64,000 nucleotides of DNA from Schistocephalus solidus (taxonomy: Eukaryota; Platyhelminthes; Cestoda; Diphyllobothriidea; Diphyllobothriidae), in contig WEDG01002129.1 of NCBI GenBank assembly GCA_017591395.1, forward strand, positions 1 to 64,000, written 5' to 3'. The first letter of the stretch is position 1, and the number at the start of each line of letters is the position of its first letter. A model generated the notes under the pieces. That model was not told where the DNA came from and ran no database searches. It worked only from the letters and a program-made list of their open reading frames with translations. Of this stretch, positions 46,201 through 54,010 are shown piece by piece. A program made the translations under genes and the position numbers.

Positions 46201-49200
46201 TGGCATGGTCATCAATATTACAACCACAGGCTGTTGAGTAATCCAAAAACACAATTCAAAATGGCGGTTAGCATTTCATGAGATTGGTCACTGACTGCAG
46301 GTCAGCACCAAACGTTGGCATAAAAAATGGATCAAAGGCTAGTACAAAAGGCGACAAAACTCACCAGACCGGCCCGTGGACTAAGCAGAGAGATTTCGCG
46401 AGCAAGAACTTGGGCTGCGGCATCGAGATTTTTGCTGGTCTGAGAACCTGAAGGGGCTAGGTAACAATAAAAGGCGTGATGCAGAGTGGAGGGGAAGGAG
46501 TGGGTTGAGCAAGTAAGTTAGACGACATATAGAAAACTCTAGACAAAAGGGGAAGGTTTTGGAAAAGATGAGAAGGCGTCAACGGTCCACAAAAGCAGAC
46601 ACATGCACGAAAGGTGGTAAAAATACATCGGAAAAAAAAACTAAAATATAACTACTACGCCCCCCAAATCCATGCTTACAGGGCTGGTAAATATTTTCGT
46701 TGGGTTGACGTCCACATGTTGTCATGGATCTCGGAAAAGAAAACTTCGACTGTAGGCTCACCGTATTAATTTTCCTGAACTACAGTGTTTCAGCCCGAAA
46801 ATGACATATACTTGCAGCCACGCTCACCTTAATTATTTGCTTAGCAGCAGCATATGCTATAAAGCAGGTGAAAATAGAAAAAGTAACTTTATGTGGCATT
46901 CTAGTGATATAGTGCATAATCCAACCAAAATAATGCATGCGTACACAGGCAAGGTTTGCCAGTTATACGATTTAGGGCTTAATATTTAATATACAATTTA
47001 AAATGGCACGGAATTATTGGCGGTACCGTTCTCACAGGCACAATGAACAGCATTCAAAACTGTCACAGGAGGAGATTTGGGGGCTGGTACGTTTGCGGGA
47101 TACACTGCGATCTGGATGTTGATTTCAGGGGTAGGGGTGGCGATTATATTCAAGTCAAATTAAGATCACATTGAGTAAGTACGCTCAAGTAAGCTAGCGT
47201 GATAAAATTCTCTAGGCACTTCTCCTGCATCCACCTCTAAATGACTCCAAATCTCCAACAGGCCGGGTGGTTGGTTGGTGGATTATCAACATCCCAGACA
47301 ATATTGAGACAGATTTCCGCGTCAGAGGATTGTGGAATTTACTCTATCCAAGGCAGTGCGGACTGTAAAACCCTTAAAAAGCCCAATTATAGGCACGACA
47401 ATACAGGCCTAGCTTGGGAAAGGACAATAGACCGAAACTAGTTTTTAAATCGACCAAGCCAATGAGGGAAGGACAGTGATAGAGCCGGGAAACCCATCGG
47501 TACTTCAAACGGCCGAGGCGTGTTTTTTGGGCGTGCGCGCGCAGTCTATTGCCAAAAGAGGTGCACGAAGACTCACTGGATCTGCCAGGTGTAGAGACAG
47601 TCGGCTTCGAGAATGCGGTGGGCATTTTGGTGGTTGATTCTGGTGGCGTAGACCGTCCCAAATTATCCGTCGGCTGTGGAAATCACCGAAGAAGGTCAAC
47701 AGATAAGTGAGGCAAATAAAATAAGGGTAATAGGCATGGTCTTCAAAGACAATGCCTATTACCCTAAAATATACTGAACTATAGCCTATAGATACTGCAG
47801 GCACGATAAACAATAGAATACCGGAACATGCTCGTCCCGTTGTGCCTTGGAACCAAAGCTAGAGTCTCGGAGGCAGTCACACAGTGACTAGAAGCATCGA
47901 ATAAGGAAATTACCGACGGAAGATGGTAGTGGTCATTTCAGGCTTAGTAACCGCCATCGTTATCGTCGACCATTCAAACCAAAACTTACGTTCGCAGCAG
48001 CGGAGTTTCGAATTCCGCGCTCTTTGGTCAGTCAGAGTTATTAAGTTCAATGCTCTACGACCTGGGTCACCACCGACCTGTTGTCCTGTCACCTGCAATC
48101 GGGAAGAACGTACCCAGGTCGGGCTTTGTAACATGCTCGTCGCGTTGAGTCGAGTTTTTACGCGCTCACAGGCAGCCAAGAGTTGAACTAACCATATTCA
48201 AAGGATGCCTGTGATGCGCTACCTCACAAGCCCCAGACGAACGAAAAAAACACACGTAAGTAAATCAGGTAAATGTGCATCCGCAAGGCCGAAAGCCTGA
48301 CGAGCATGAAACACCTTACTTCAACTTAATTCATACTTGGTTGTATGCTGGTTTCCAGCTGCTAGGCCCTGCGGCTAATTGCTTTAACCAAATTGGTGAA
48401 ATAAAATCGACCTAAAGCGTGCGTATTTTTACTGCTTGAGGAAAATTTAATTGTGGTCAAGTACAGCTTCGTGTGCTGCGCTGTTCGAAGTTCCAGGGGT
48501 AAGGGTTAGAGGTAAAAAAATTAGTGTTAGGATTAAGATAGCCCTGGTAAGTGTTGAGGTAAGGGTTAGTGGTAAGATAGGAACTCAGACTAGATACATC
48601 CTAGTAGTACAGGCAGATGAACATTGCCGGCCAAGACAAGGCAGAACGGGAGGAGTGAGTTCCGTTAACGATCGGTGAGCGTTCATCAACAAATACAGTC
48701 AATATTCCCGATCCAAACAGGCAAATCAATGAGCCCGTGGCTGAATGGTTAGAGCGCTGGACTTCTGCTGAAGAGGTCGGGAATTCGAGCGTCGGGTGGG
48801 GCACCACTTGGGGTTGGATATGACTGGCTGACGACGGCTAATAACCAAGAAATGATCAGCCCAGTTTCCAATGTTTTCGGTGGTTTTTCTTACTGCATCA
48901 ATACGTGTCACTATAAGACTGCCTGCGAGGGCTCTAGATTTAGTCCAAGACAGCAGAGCAATGAGTATTTCCCGAAACCTGATTGGTTAAAGCTCTTCAA
49001 ACAACAAGTTCCTGATCGTCAACAACAGCAGTGTCTAACCAGTGCTGGTTTCATTTAAAAAAGAGAGATATTTTGACAGTTTTAAGCAATGGCGACCTCC
49101 ACTGTCTCGGAGGGGAGGGTGGGTGCAGTGGTGTTGGTCTATACGTTAAATTCTAAATAATGATGCGAACTGATGCAGCAGCCAACGTGACTTAGGGCCT

Positions 49201-52200
49201 CCATTTAGGCCACCACTATTCTCTAGGGGGTTCCGTGCTGACTCGTGCCCGGATCGAGCAACAGCAACGGAGACGGGCGTGGCGTCCACTGCAGTATATT
49301 CCCTCCTGACACGCTGTCTCCCAGTGACAAGATAACGCTATTTGGGGTGGAGTGTTACTGTTTTCACATCTACGCGTGCTACACATGTGCTGGATGCTGC
49401 TGGCAAAATAACAAGAGGGTTCCCAATCTTAAGAAACTGAGAGTTGTCTTAAAGACAGCTTAAATAAGGAGCATTTGCAGTCTGATCAAAAGTCCTGAGT
49501 GGGACCGAGTTGGCAACCTACAAAGCCATAATTGCTGGGCATTCAGGGTCGACATCAGTCGCTTTTCTCTTACTTATCAGGCTCAAATCGACCAAAGGTG
49601 AACTTGGGCGCAGTAGCCGACCTGTCGCAAAGTTCCCATCTGACGCCTGCCATATACATGTGTGCTTCCCCTCCCCATCAACTCCAACTCATCGGCCTAG
49701 TCATTTTCGGAAGCCCAACCTGTGCCTTATTTTGAAACTGTAAGCATCCTCTGGAAGCGTTTAAGGGAAACTCTGAGCGATGATTTCAGACGTGTATCTG
49801 GGGCATTAAACAGACCGCAATCAACTTGGGCAGTCGGAATTACTGACCCGATTACTGACAGATCTAAGTAAAGTTTTAACCCAAATGCTGAAACGCTTTT
49901 TTGAGTAGGATGGATTACTTATTCATTGACGAACGCTTACCGATCGCTAACGGAACTCACTCGTCCCGTTCTGCCTAGGGGCTCACTCTCAAGCCCCGCG
50001 ATGAGCGATCGGTGAGTGTTCATCAAGTAATGCAGTTAATTTCTCAGATCTAAACTGGTAATTCACTGAGCCCATGACTTGATAGTTAGAAGGTTGGACT
50101 TCTGACAAACAGGTCACGGGTTCGAGTCTCGGGTGGTGCACCACCTGGGGTTGGGTATGACTGGGCTGATGACGGCTAAAGAGCCAGAAATGGCAAGTCT
50201 AGTCTCCAGTTTTTTCGTTGGTGCTTTTTACTGCATCAATACTGACTGTGAGGATTCTAGATTTAATCCTAAGCCGTAGCGAAACGAACATTTAACGTAA
50301 CCTGATTGGTGATAGCTCTTCTAACAACAATTTAGCGATTGTCCTCAACAGCAGTGTCTACCCAGAAGTGGCTTACTGTCAAAAAAGACAAATATTTTGA
50401 TATTTTTAGACAACGGAGACCGCCACTGTCTCGGGGAAGGTACAGCGGTGGTCTGTGCGTGAAATTTTCAATAATGGTGCGAATTGTGCAGCATGTACCA
50501 GATTCAAATACCAAGAAAAGGTTCAAATTATTGGAGACGGGAACGAAAACAGCGACTGGGGAGGCTGAAGACAGATCAACGCGTATCACACACCTACTGG
50601 GGTCCAACTTCGAATGAACTAGTCATCAAAGAGGATTTGAGGGATTTCATATCAAAGAGAGCTGCCAGAAAGGCAACCCTTGGAGGGAATCATCGCGACA
50701 TGACAGTCGTTTCGAAGGAGAACTGAGTTAGTGCGTCAATTGCAAACTTGCCAGATTATAGCTTATGGCACGTGACGTTAGTTTACAGCAAGTTAAATTG
50801 AGCACATTTACAAATAAATCGAATCATCGTGAGGAAGGATATATCAAAAGCACCCTCATCGTCTCCACCTGGTCCATCTGCCAGTTAGCTCTGTCCCAGT
50901 CAAAAAGATTGATGATCGAGTTGGGCAATGGCTGCCAGGGTATAAAGCCTCAGCCTAACGCGCAGTACGCAAGTACGCACACCAGCTGACGCATGTCATT
51001 GGTCAGTCGATGCAGCCCCCGGATTGGTCTACTCTGGAACAGCAACACAGCCTGGTTATGGATACTATTGACAGACAATTAAGTCTACCTCAGTTATCAT
51101 TCTTTTAAATTTGTCCACAGTGGCCTGGTAGACCGCGTCCTGTTTGTCACTCACCGAGTCAATTCCGAATTCACGAATCCACAGGTCAAAACAACAACAA
51201 ACCTTTGTAATGGTTTCCGCAGGAGAAGTGGTTGGAATTAGACTTGAAGGACTTGACTTTGAAGACGGGAGGGACCTTGGGGAGGTCACACGGAACAGCC
51301 GTGGGGGACAGATCATCCACTCTCAGAAAAGACGCAGGAAGGCTGTGGACCCGCAGTTGGCGATCAGCGGACCAGGAGATGAGGTGGCTACGCGAAGCTG
51401 TGGAGGCAGAGAAAAGGTGCAAGTAAGTGCACGCCTTTTAAGGTATGCGGAAATCGTGATACTCTGAAACAGCCACGTGATTAACAGAAGGCCTCATGTA
51501 AATCCAGCCTGGGCCAGAGTTGTCCACTTACCGGAATCAAGTAACGGCGTGAATGCTGCCAATCCTAAGGACAAAAAAGGGTCCTTGCTAGCCGTGTGGC
51601 CACTTTTTGCTAATACATCCCTTCAAAAGACGACCAACATCACAAGGGAAATACAAAACAACAGAAAAATAAACTTCCAAAAACACATGGGGGGAGCAGT
51701 CACTTAATGTGTGGTTTCTCTTTCATGGACACCGATAGGGGAGCCATAGAGCCACTTTTGGATCCAAAAAGTCCGTGAAAATGTCGGAGAGGTTTCGAAT
51801 AAAATCCAGTTGCCCTTAGTGTAGGCACGTGAACATACTAACCCGATCTGAATGCACCAGTCGAGCCCTTCGTCGATGAAATTCAAAAATAAAAACCAAA
51901 ACGGAGCGGCAAATTCAATTTCTGGGTGTGAAGCTGAATAACAGAACCAGGAACAACACAGGGAGAGGCCTGCATGGATCCGTCAGTCCGGCAAAACTGT
52001 GTCCACCATGCAGTGCCGGGGCACGTGCCAAACCTTTTTTGACGCAAGTACAGTTGCCCAGACAATATCCGCCTATAAGAATACAATTAAGCCACCTCGA
52101 AGCAAAACCAAAGTCACTAGGGTAAAAACACCAAGCAGCAAAATAAATGAGTTGTTCATATCGAGGCCATTATCACACACAATCAGTCAGCAGGATGCAT

Positions 52201-53435
52201 TCAAAATCTTGAGATCAAAGACTACCGGATGTGTATCCACTAGTCCAAAGGCTGGGCAGCTGGGCCAAAGAAAACTGGCACAGATAGATGGCGAGGATGC
52301 TGAGCCCTGATTTTGAATGGGAAGAAATATGGGAAACAATTACGTTGCAGGGCAGATTTCCCCATGGATATCAAGTAAGTCCTCGAGCAGTCTACTAAGT
52401 GCTGAGAGCCTAGTCAGAAAGCTTCCAGTTAAAACGGTTTCCGCTACTAAAATCTGTCGGGCGCGGGCAGAACATCGTGCCATGGCCTGGCCGATTACTT
52501 TCTGAGGCCATCGGCTGTCCACCCCTAGTTCAACAGGTCAAATGGACCATTCAAACAGCGTCGACCTTCTTTCTACCCCTTTAATGATCAGGATGCCAGT
52601 TCGGCAATGTGCACTCTCTGTCCCCACGGAGTGGGCACAGACCCGGTGACTTGCGCACAACTTAGTTTATAGGGATGGCCGACTTTCGTAGCATCTACCA
52701 CACTCCCTCCTCCTTCATCCACCAGCGGCTGATGATAAGACAGAGTCATGACGATGGGAGGCGGGCTTTGGACACAGTGACTGTCGAGGCGTCTACGCGT
52801 ACCACACAAGCCTGTTCCACGAATGATAGACCAGACTGATAAGGGTACACTGCAAGCCAAGGCATTTTCGTCAAGTGGTCAACTATGCACACGTACGGTC
52901 GCTCTTGTACTCCTTGGAATCAAACTGCAGAGAGACGAAGTCAGTTGCTGTCGAGGGAGCCTGACACCAACCGAAGGCCAACACATAGGATTCATCAGAG
53001 ATAGCGGTTTGGTTGTGATCCTCGTTATCATAGAGAGAGTTTGATTCTTCTGTCAGAAGACGCATCGGAGTTAGCGTGTTGGCACGCCAGAGCAGCAGGC
53101 CCGCATCGGGCCAATGTTTCCGCACTGGACGGCTAATGATAGCCACACCCTGAGGCTAGAAAAAGGAAAATTATGACTCATCTCGTATAACGTTGAGCGA
53201 GAAATGAGAGGGGGGCTGGAGATAAATAAGTAGCCTTACAGAATACCGAAGGCGAGACATGGGTATCTTCTTAAAACTGGCAGACAGTGTCGGGCTCCCA
53301 AAAGTCACCAGTATCCCAAACGCGAATGTGTGCGTCGCGCGTGGCGAGGACGAACTCCGAACCATACCGCGGCGACCAATCAAAATCAAGAATACGTGAT
53401 GGGTGGGCGGAGAAGTGGCGTTCGGCGACCTCAAA
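18542..53435 (-). CDS. WDR59: WDR59-like GATOR2 complex subunit (N-terminal exons not found)
   Basis: WDR59 is a subunit of GATOR2, which acts at the lysosome to relieve GATOR1 inhibition of TORC1 when amino acids are present. Supported exons in coding order: about 53290-53435, 52897-53155, 51203-51397 (last WD repeats), 43275-43688 (RWD domain), 41670-41792, 40685-41569 ([20 protein letters not shown] block), 38603-38890 (likely), 27760-27839, about 24427-24564, 23124-23428, 20017-20521 and 18542-19298 (C-terminal zinc-binding region). Most exon phases agree across introns, and each recognised exon matches a successive segment of the family. The gene covers about 35 kb because introns hold many mobile elements. 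Gaps: the N-terminal WD repeats are missing, one join (27760 to 24564) is out of phase so a small exon is probably unseen, and the end of the 53.4-kb exon is unresolved. Pro/Ser linkers are much longer than in vertebrate WDR59. Confidence 0.88.
19299..20016 (-). other. WDR59 intron
   Basis: 718-bp intron between the last two exons. No mobile element recognised. Confidence 0.7.
20017..20521 (-). CDS. WDR59: WDR59 exon: Ser-rich linker
   Basis: Acceptor CTCTTTTTCAG, donor GTATGA at 20016. It reads [19 protein letters not shown] and later [18 protein letters not shown]. It corresponds to the variable Ser-rich linker before the C-terminal region. The phase 2 end (TG|) joins the G that starts the last exon to make Trp. 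Confidence 0.8.
20522..23123 (-). other. WDR59 intron
   Basis: 2.6-kb intron. I see only short ORFs and A/T-rich DNA, and no recognised element. Confidence 0.6.
23124..23428 (-). CDS. WDR59: WDR59 exon: DVQTLAML segment
   Basis: Acceptor TTATGCAG. It begins [20 protein letters not shown], aligned with LLAHYCRLRDVQTLAMLCSV of WDR59, then a Ser/Pro-rich stretch. Two overlapping donors occur in CACGTACGTAC; the second, at 23123, gives the phase 1 end that the next exon needs. Confidence 0.85.
24385..24406 (+). repeat. Poly-G tract
   Basis: A run of about 14 G, one C and five more G, just downstream of the donor of the 24.4-kb WDR59 exon on the opposite strand, so the pre-mRNA would carry a C-rich run. 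It is G-quadruplex-prone on the + strand. Confidence 0.6.
24427..24564 (-). CDS. WDR59: WDR59 exon: PWA..FGR segment
   Basis: Reads [15 protein letters not shown], then [18 protein letters not shown] across the GTACGT donor, matching VQVWSLATVA and PWARHPFGRQLLESLL in WDR59. The donor leaves phase 2, exactly what the next exon requires. The acceptor is either at 24565 (CTTTTTCAG) or 24540 (CTCCTCTCAG). A Penelope-like element begins about 45 bp upstream of this exon on the other strand. Confidence 0.8.
24605..25570 (+). mobile_element. Penelope-like retroelement 3' remnant
   Basis: 24608-24910 encodes RT thumb-like sequence ([20 protein letters not shown]). After a frame change at about 24,900, a second part reads [20 protein letters not shown], then [14 protein letters not shown], a stop, and [20 protein letters not shown]. 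The cysteine pair, the broken YIGRT and the H.....R..EH spacing fit the GIY-YIG-type endonuclease domain that Penelope-like elements carry after their RT. A Pro/His-rich tail runs to about 25,563. The stop in the YIG motif and the frameshifts make it inactive. Confidence 0.7.
25571..26040. other. WDR59 intron sequence
   Basis: No feature recognised between the Penelope-like and RTE remnants. Confidence 0.4.
26041..26102 (+). repeat. (GAA)n microsatellite
   Basis: About 60 bp of GAA/GGA repeats directly abutting the 3' end of the minus-strand RTE fragment at 26104. On the minus strand it is the (TTC)n tail expected at the 3' end of many RTE-type insertions. Confidence 0.85.
26104..26868 (-). 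mobile_element. RTE-like retroelement fragment
   Basis: Homologous to 34640-35375 of the long RTE-like copy. It includes [20 protein letters not shown] and [11 protein letters not shown] at 26170-26484 and the [20 protein letters not shown] block at 26521-26712. The homology ends abruptly at the (TTC)n tract, whereas the long copy continues into a zinc-finger region. Small deletions and frame breaks are present. Confidence 0.85.
26869..27759. other. WDR59 intron sequence
   Basis: No feature recognised. It may hide the small exon implied by the phase mismatch of the neighbouring WDR59 exons. Confidence 0.4.
27760..27839 (-). CDS. WDR59: WDR59 exon: NVNDI-like segment
   Basis: Between an ATTAATATTTAG acceptor and a GTGAGC donor it reads [20 protein letters not shown], matching the ILNVNDIQETCQKNAASALL segment of WDR59. 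It needs phase 2 on entry and leaves phase 1. The phase on exit does not fit the next recognised exon, so a small exon between is likely. Confidence 0.75.
27968..28105 (-). CDS. Weak candidate WDR59 exon
   Basis: An open frame after a TTTGTTCGCAG acceptor contains [18 protein letters not shown], which faintly resembles the VIIQDIACLLP segment preceding the exon at 27760-27839. No donor of the required phase was found, so this is only a candidate. Confidence 0.25.
28106..29390. other. WDR59 intron sequence
   Basis: A/T-rich; no gene or mobile element recognised. Confidence 0.4.
29395..30075. repeat. Inverted repeat built from three tRNA-like SINE units
   Basis: Three copies of a unit with a tRNA-like head (TAGCTCAGTTGG box A region, GGTTTGAATCC-like box B in the middle copy) and a common end (GTGGGTCAAAGGAA) lie at about 29,400-29,513 (-), 29,704-29,818 (-) and 29,963-30,062 (+). 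The first and third flank arms at 29,522-29,670 and 29,821-29,962 that are reverse complements of each other. The whole is a fold-back structure with roughly 250-bp arms, including the outer tRNA-like units, and the middle copy near the centre. Not a functional tRNA: the heads have extra bases and poor stems. Confidence 0.8.
30076..31059. other. WDR59 intron sequence
   Basis: Mostly featureless. Short overlapping ORFs at 30.3-30.9 kb have no family resemblance. Confidence 0.35.
31060..31225 (-). repeat. Family P repeat (reverse)
   Basis: The reverse complement carries the family order: GCGTGATTTA box, GATAGTGGACTTGCG box, CTACCGCACTCT and C/T-rich stretch, then an AAGTCC..AACCGGAGGCGGGAGG block. 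Diverged copy. Confidence 0.6.
32105..33600 (+). repeat. Tandem array of family P units
   Basis: About four units of 300-400 bp in the same orientation, starting near 32,105, 32,570, 32,930 and 33,255. Two subtypes alternate: 32,370-32,540 and 33,050-33,240 are almost identical, and so, less closely, are 32,570-32,880 and 33,255-33,540. Repeated landmarks are the GTTGGCAACCTTCC-like box, ATTAAGAAGGAGCCAT and CAGTCAGCCACTCCACAC. ORFs across the array come from this periodic structure and do not look like genes. The RTE-like element lies directly after it. Confidence 0.8.
33670..34520 (-). pseudogene. C2H2 zinc-finger region downstream of RTE RT
   Basis: Five finger-like units follow the [12 protein letters not shown] (interrupted by a stop), [60 protein letters not shown], and [20 protein letters not shown], each ending in H..IH or similar. 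Pro/Thr-rich linkers separate them. They are in more than one frame. The repeated [12 protein letters not shown] pattern shows that they arose by internal duplication. Fingers could bind template RNA or DNA; this is inference. The other RTE copy in the window has no such region. Confidence 0.75.
35314..36700 (-). pseudogene. RTE reverse transcriptase domain
   Basis: Contains [47 protein letters not shown], then after a frame break [37 protein letters not shown] and the catalytic FADDC near 35,345. This is the usual RT block order. [10 protein letters not shown] replaces the common GVKQGCVLAP. Frame break near 35,840 and a stop after CALNPVT. Confidence 0.88.
36700..37600 (-). pseudogene. RTE endonuclease domain
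   Basis: Starts with [20 protein letters not shown] (the AxWNVR motif of AP-type endonucleases), then [10 protein letters not shown] (metal-binding Glu). After a frameshift near 37,160 comes [12 protein letters not shown] (usually GDFNA), then [12 protein letters not shown] and WTDHRLV (catalytic Asp-His). The key residues are present, but the domain is split between two frames. Such domains in helminth gene sets are often labelled craniofacial development protein 2 by similarity to domesticated endonucleases. Confidence 0.85.
38186..38560 (+). repeat. Family P repeat
   Basis: Closely matches the start of the array at 32,105: CGACAGTTCGACCGTCGTAG, TGTCCACCGTATGCTCCATG, ACTTGCG, CTACCGCACTCTCTCCTCC and GCAGGTGGCTG boxes in the same order. 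It borders the 5' end of the RTE-like element, so the element appears to sit between family P copies. Confidence 0.75.
38603..38890 (-). CDS. WDR59: Probable WDR59 linker exon
   Basis: 96 codons, phase 0 to 0, bounded by a very strong acceptor (TTTTCTCTTTTTAG) and GTGTGG donor, with an open frame reading [20 protein letters not shown] and [18 protein letters not shown]. It is in phase with the exon at 40685-41569 and lies in the poorly conserved region of WDR59. I cannot show homology, so support is from splice sites, phase and length. Confidence 0.55.
38940..39303 (+). mobile_element. 3' end of a retroelement with (CTT)n tail
   Basis: The ORF 38984-39196 ends in [20 protein letters not shown] plus RR and stop. 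It is followed by an AATAAA-type signal (39,249) and an uninterrupted (CTT)n run at about 39,270-39,303. The shape, a short C-terminal ORF followed by a simple-repeat tail, fits a 5'-truncated retroelement. The family is not determined; I considered Penelope-like and RTE. Confidence 0.45.
39304..40684. other. WDR59 intron sequence
   Basis: No gene recognised. Small ORFs on both strands at 39.4-40.4 kb do not resemble known families. Confidence 0.4.
40685..41569 (-). CDS. WDR59: WDR59 exon: [10 protein letters not shown] block and long linker
   Basis: The acceptor GGTTTTAG at 41570 gives a phase 0 exon of 295 codons, ending at an AAG|GTCAAT donor. Early in it is [21 protein letters not shown], nearly identical to the hallmark of WDR59 after its RWD domain. 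The rest is a Pro/Ser/Arg-rich linker far longer than in vertebrates, containing [20 protein letters not shown]. The exact donor is uncertain; GTGATT at about 40,732 is the alternative. Confidence 0.88.
41670..41792 (-). CDS. WDR59: WDR59 exon: end of RWD domain
   Basis: 41 codons, phase 0 to 0, with a CTCTCGTTTAG acceptor and GTAAGC donor. It reads [20 protein letters not shown] and IRRAIQLL, aligned with the LKDTALQKVKRGQSCLEPCLRQL helix of WDR59. Confidence 0.92.
41793..43274. other. WDR59 intron sequence
   Basis: A/T-rich. An arginine/serine-rich + strand ORF at 42776-43204 overlaps a minus-strand ORF, and neither is convincing. Confidence 0.35.
43275..43688 (-). CDS. WDR59: WDR59 exon: RWD domain
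   Basis: 138 codons, phase 0 at both ends, between a strong TCCTGTCTGTAG acceptor and a GTGAGT donor. It reads [20 protein letters not shown] and later [16 protein letters not shown] and ALQAHVLH, the strands and the YPPxYP-like turn of an RWD fold as in WDR59. About 70 residues of Pro/Thr/Ser-rich sequence are inserted in the middle of the domain, which vertebrate WDR59 lacks. RWD domains mediate protein contacts. Confidence 0.88.
43689..47576. other. WDR59 intron sequence
   Basis: Long stretch with no identified element. ORFs at 44.1-44.5 kb and 45.3-45.7 kb occur on both strands and were not assigned; an unrecognised linker exon could lie here. Confidence 0.35.
47577..47673 (-). CDS. Possible WDR59 linker exon
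   Basis: A stretch with good splice sites (GATTTCCACAG acceptor, GTGAGT donor) and an open Pro/Ser/Thr-rich frame of 32 codons beginning [14 protein letters not shown]. It lies between the WD and RWD exons, where the family has a poorly conserved linker, so homology cannot confirm it. Confidence 0.4.
48640..49185 (+). repeat. tRNA-Arg-like SINE within a 0.5-kb repeat, copy 1
   Basis: The head at 48,731-48,800 reads CCCGTGGCTGAATGGTTAGA, then CTGGACTTCTG and a TTCGAG box B. The TTGGACTTCT anticodon-arm pattern resembles tRNA-Arg(TCT). The following body (GACTGGCTGACGACGGCTAA, then AATGATCAGCCCAGT) is shared by all copies. Copy 1 and the copy at 49,960 remain alike for about 500 bp, well past the SINE, so a longer unit was duplicated. 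Confidence 0.8.
49240..49520 (+). repeat. Diverged family P repeat
   Basis: Shares the CTACGCGTGCTACACA box, an AAATAAGGAGCATTTGCAGTCTGA stretch comparable to the array's AAGAAGGAGCCATTGCAGCCTGA, and a GTTGGCAACCT box. Diverged and partial. Confidence 0.5.
49960..50500 (+). repeat. tRNA-Arg-like SINE within a 0.5-kb repeat, copy 2
   Basis: Head at 50,068-50,140 with GGTTGGACTTCTG and GGGTTCGAGTCTC (box B), followed by the same body as copy 1 and by matching sequence to about 50,500 (for example ATATTTTGA, CCGCCACTGTCTCGG, AATAATG.TGCGAA). About 1.33 kb from copy 1 in the same orientation. Confidence 0.8.
50501..51202. other. WDR59 intron sequence
   Basis: No feature recognised apart from the end of the 0.5-kb repeat. 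A minus-strand open frame continues past the 51.2-kb exon, but without homology. Confidence 0.35.
51203..51397 (-). CDS. WDR59: WDR59 exon: last WD repeat
   Basis: The acceptor GCCTCCACAG at 51398 starts a phase 1 exon reading [19 protein letters not shown], equivalent to the YQLVTWSRDQTLRMW blade of WDR59. The 3' end is uncertain: donors after AAAG at 51203 (phase 1) or after AAA at 51258 (phase 0) are both possible. Confidence 0.85.
51398..52599. other. WDR59 intron sequence
   Basis: No mobile element identified. Overlapping ORFs on both strands at 51.9-52.5 kb were not assigned. Confidence 0.35.
52600..52830 (+). repeat. Family P repeat
   Basis: Shows CCGGTGACTTGCGC, TTTATAGGGATGGCCGACTT, GCATCTACCACACTCCCTCC and GACAGAGTCATGACGATGGG in family order. 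It ends just before the WD exon at 52,897. Confidence 0.65.
52897..53155 (-). CDS. WDR59: WDR59 exon: WD repeat
   Basis: The acceptor CTTTTTCTAG is followed by [15 protein letters not shown] and LLLWRANTL, matching the VTVMVPQLRRENSLLLW segment of WDR59. The exon continues through SYVLAFGW. The donor GTACGT at 52896 leaves phase 1, which the next exon needs. Confidence 0.88.
53290..53435 (-). CDS. WDR59: WDR59 exon: WD repeat
   Basis: The acceptor TTCATTGCAG precedes a frame reading [20 protein letters not shown] and then [15 protein letters not shown]: an AH...DFDW and VWD pair typical of one WD repeat, matching the family's AAHLSKIHGLDW segment. After VWDT the frame soon meets TAA. Another frame reads a [15 protein letters not shown] stretch up to a GTAAGG donor near 53,236, in phase with the next exon, so a frameshift or small intron lies between. 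Confidence 0.85.
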
Positions 53436-53679
53436 CTGCAATGAAGAAGAAAAAGAAGACACCGAGAATGCAGCGACGTTCTGCAATATATAACGACCTT
53501 TTCTTCCAGGAGCCGTACGGAGAAGGCGGGCAGTCAATCGGATTGAAATAAAATGACAGACTGTATGACTTCAAAAATACAGTACACATAGGAACTCATG
53601 AACTCCTGCCTACATGGGGCTGTCACCATGAATGGCAAGGGTAAAGAACAGGAACCGCCTGCAGTTCGGCTAAAGTTGA

Positions 53680-54010
53680 GGTTAGCGCATTCGTCGATGA
53701 ACACTCACCGATCCCTAAAGGAACTCGCTCGTCCTGTTCTGCCCCGAGGCTCAGTCTCGAGCCCCGCCAGCAGCCTCCCATCGGCAGATTAACATTGCCG
53801 ACAAAGCCACGGGAGACTGGAATGGCCATTGCTGACTTGTTAGCCGTCTTCAGCCAGTCATACACAACCCCAGATGGTGACCACCCGAGGCTCGAACTCG
53901 CGACCCGTTGATCAGAAGTCCAACGCTCTAACCATTGAGTCACGTGCTCGTTGTCTTCTTGGTTAAGATCTGGAATATTGACTACCTTCCTCGATGAACG
54001 TTCCCTTGTC
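53680..54010 (-). repeat. tRNA-Arg-like SINE (reverse)
   Basis: The minus strand carries the head at 53,950-53,883 with GAGCGTTGGACTTCTGATCA and GGGTTCGCGAGTTCGAG-like box B, then the GACTGGCTGAAGACGGCTAA body and GTCGGCAATGTTAATCTGCC end. Lies just upstream of the 53.4-kb WDR59 exon. Confidence 0.8.

Noticed and set aside
48731..48805. Genuine tRNA-Arg gene
   Set aside because: The acceptor stem does not close and the same head recurs with a common non-tRNA body elsewhere.
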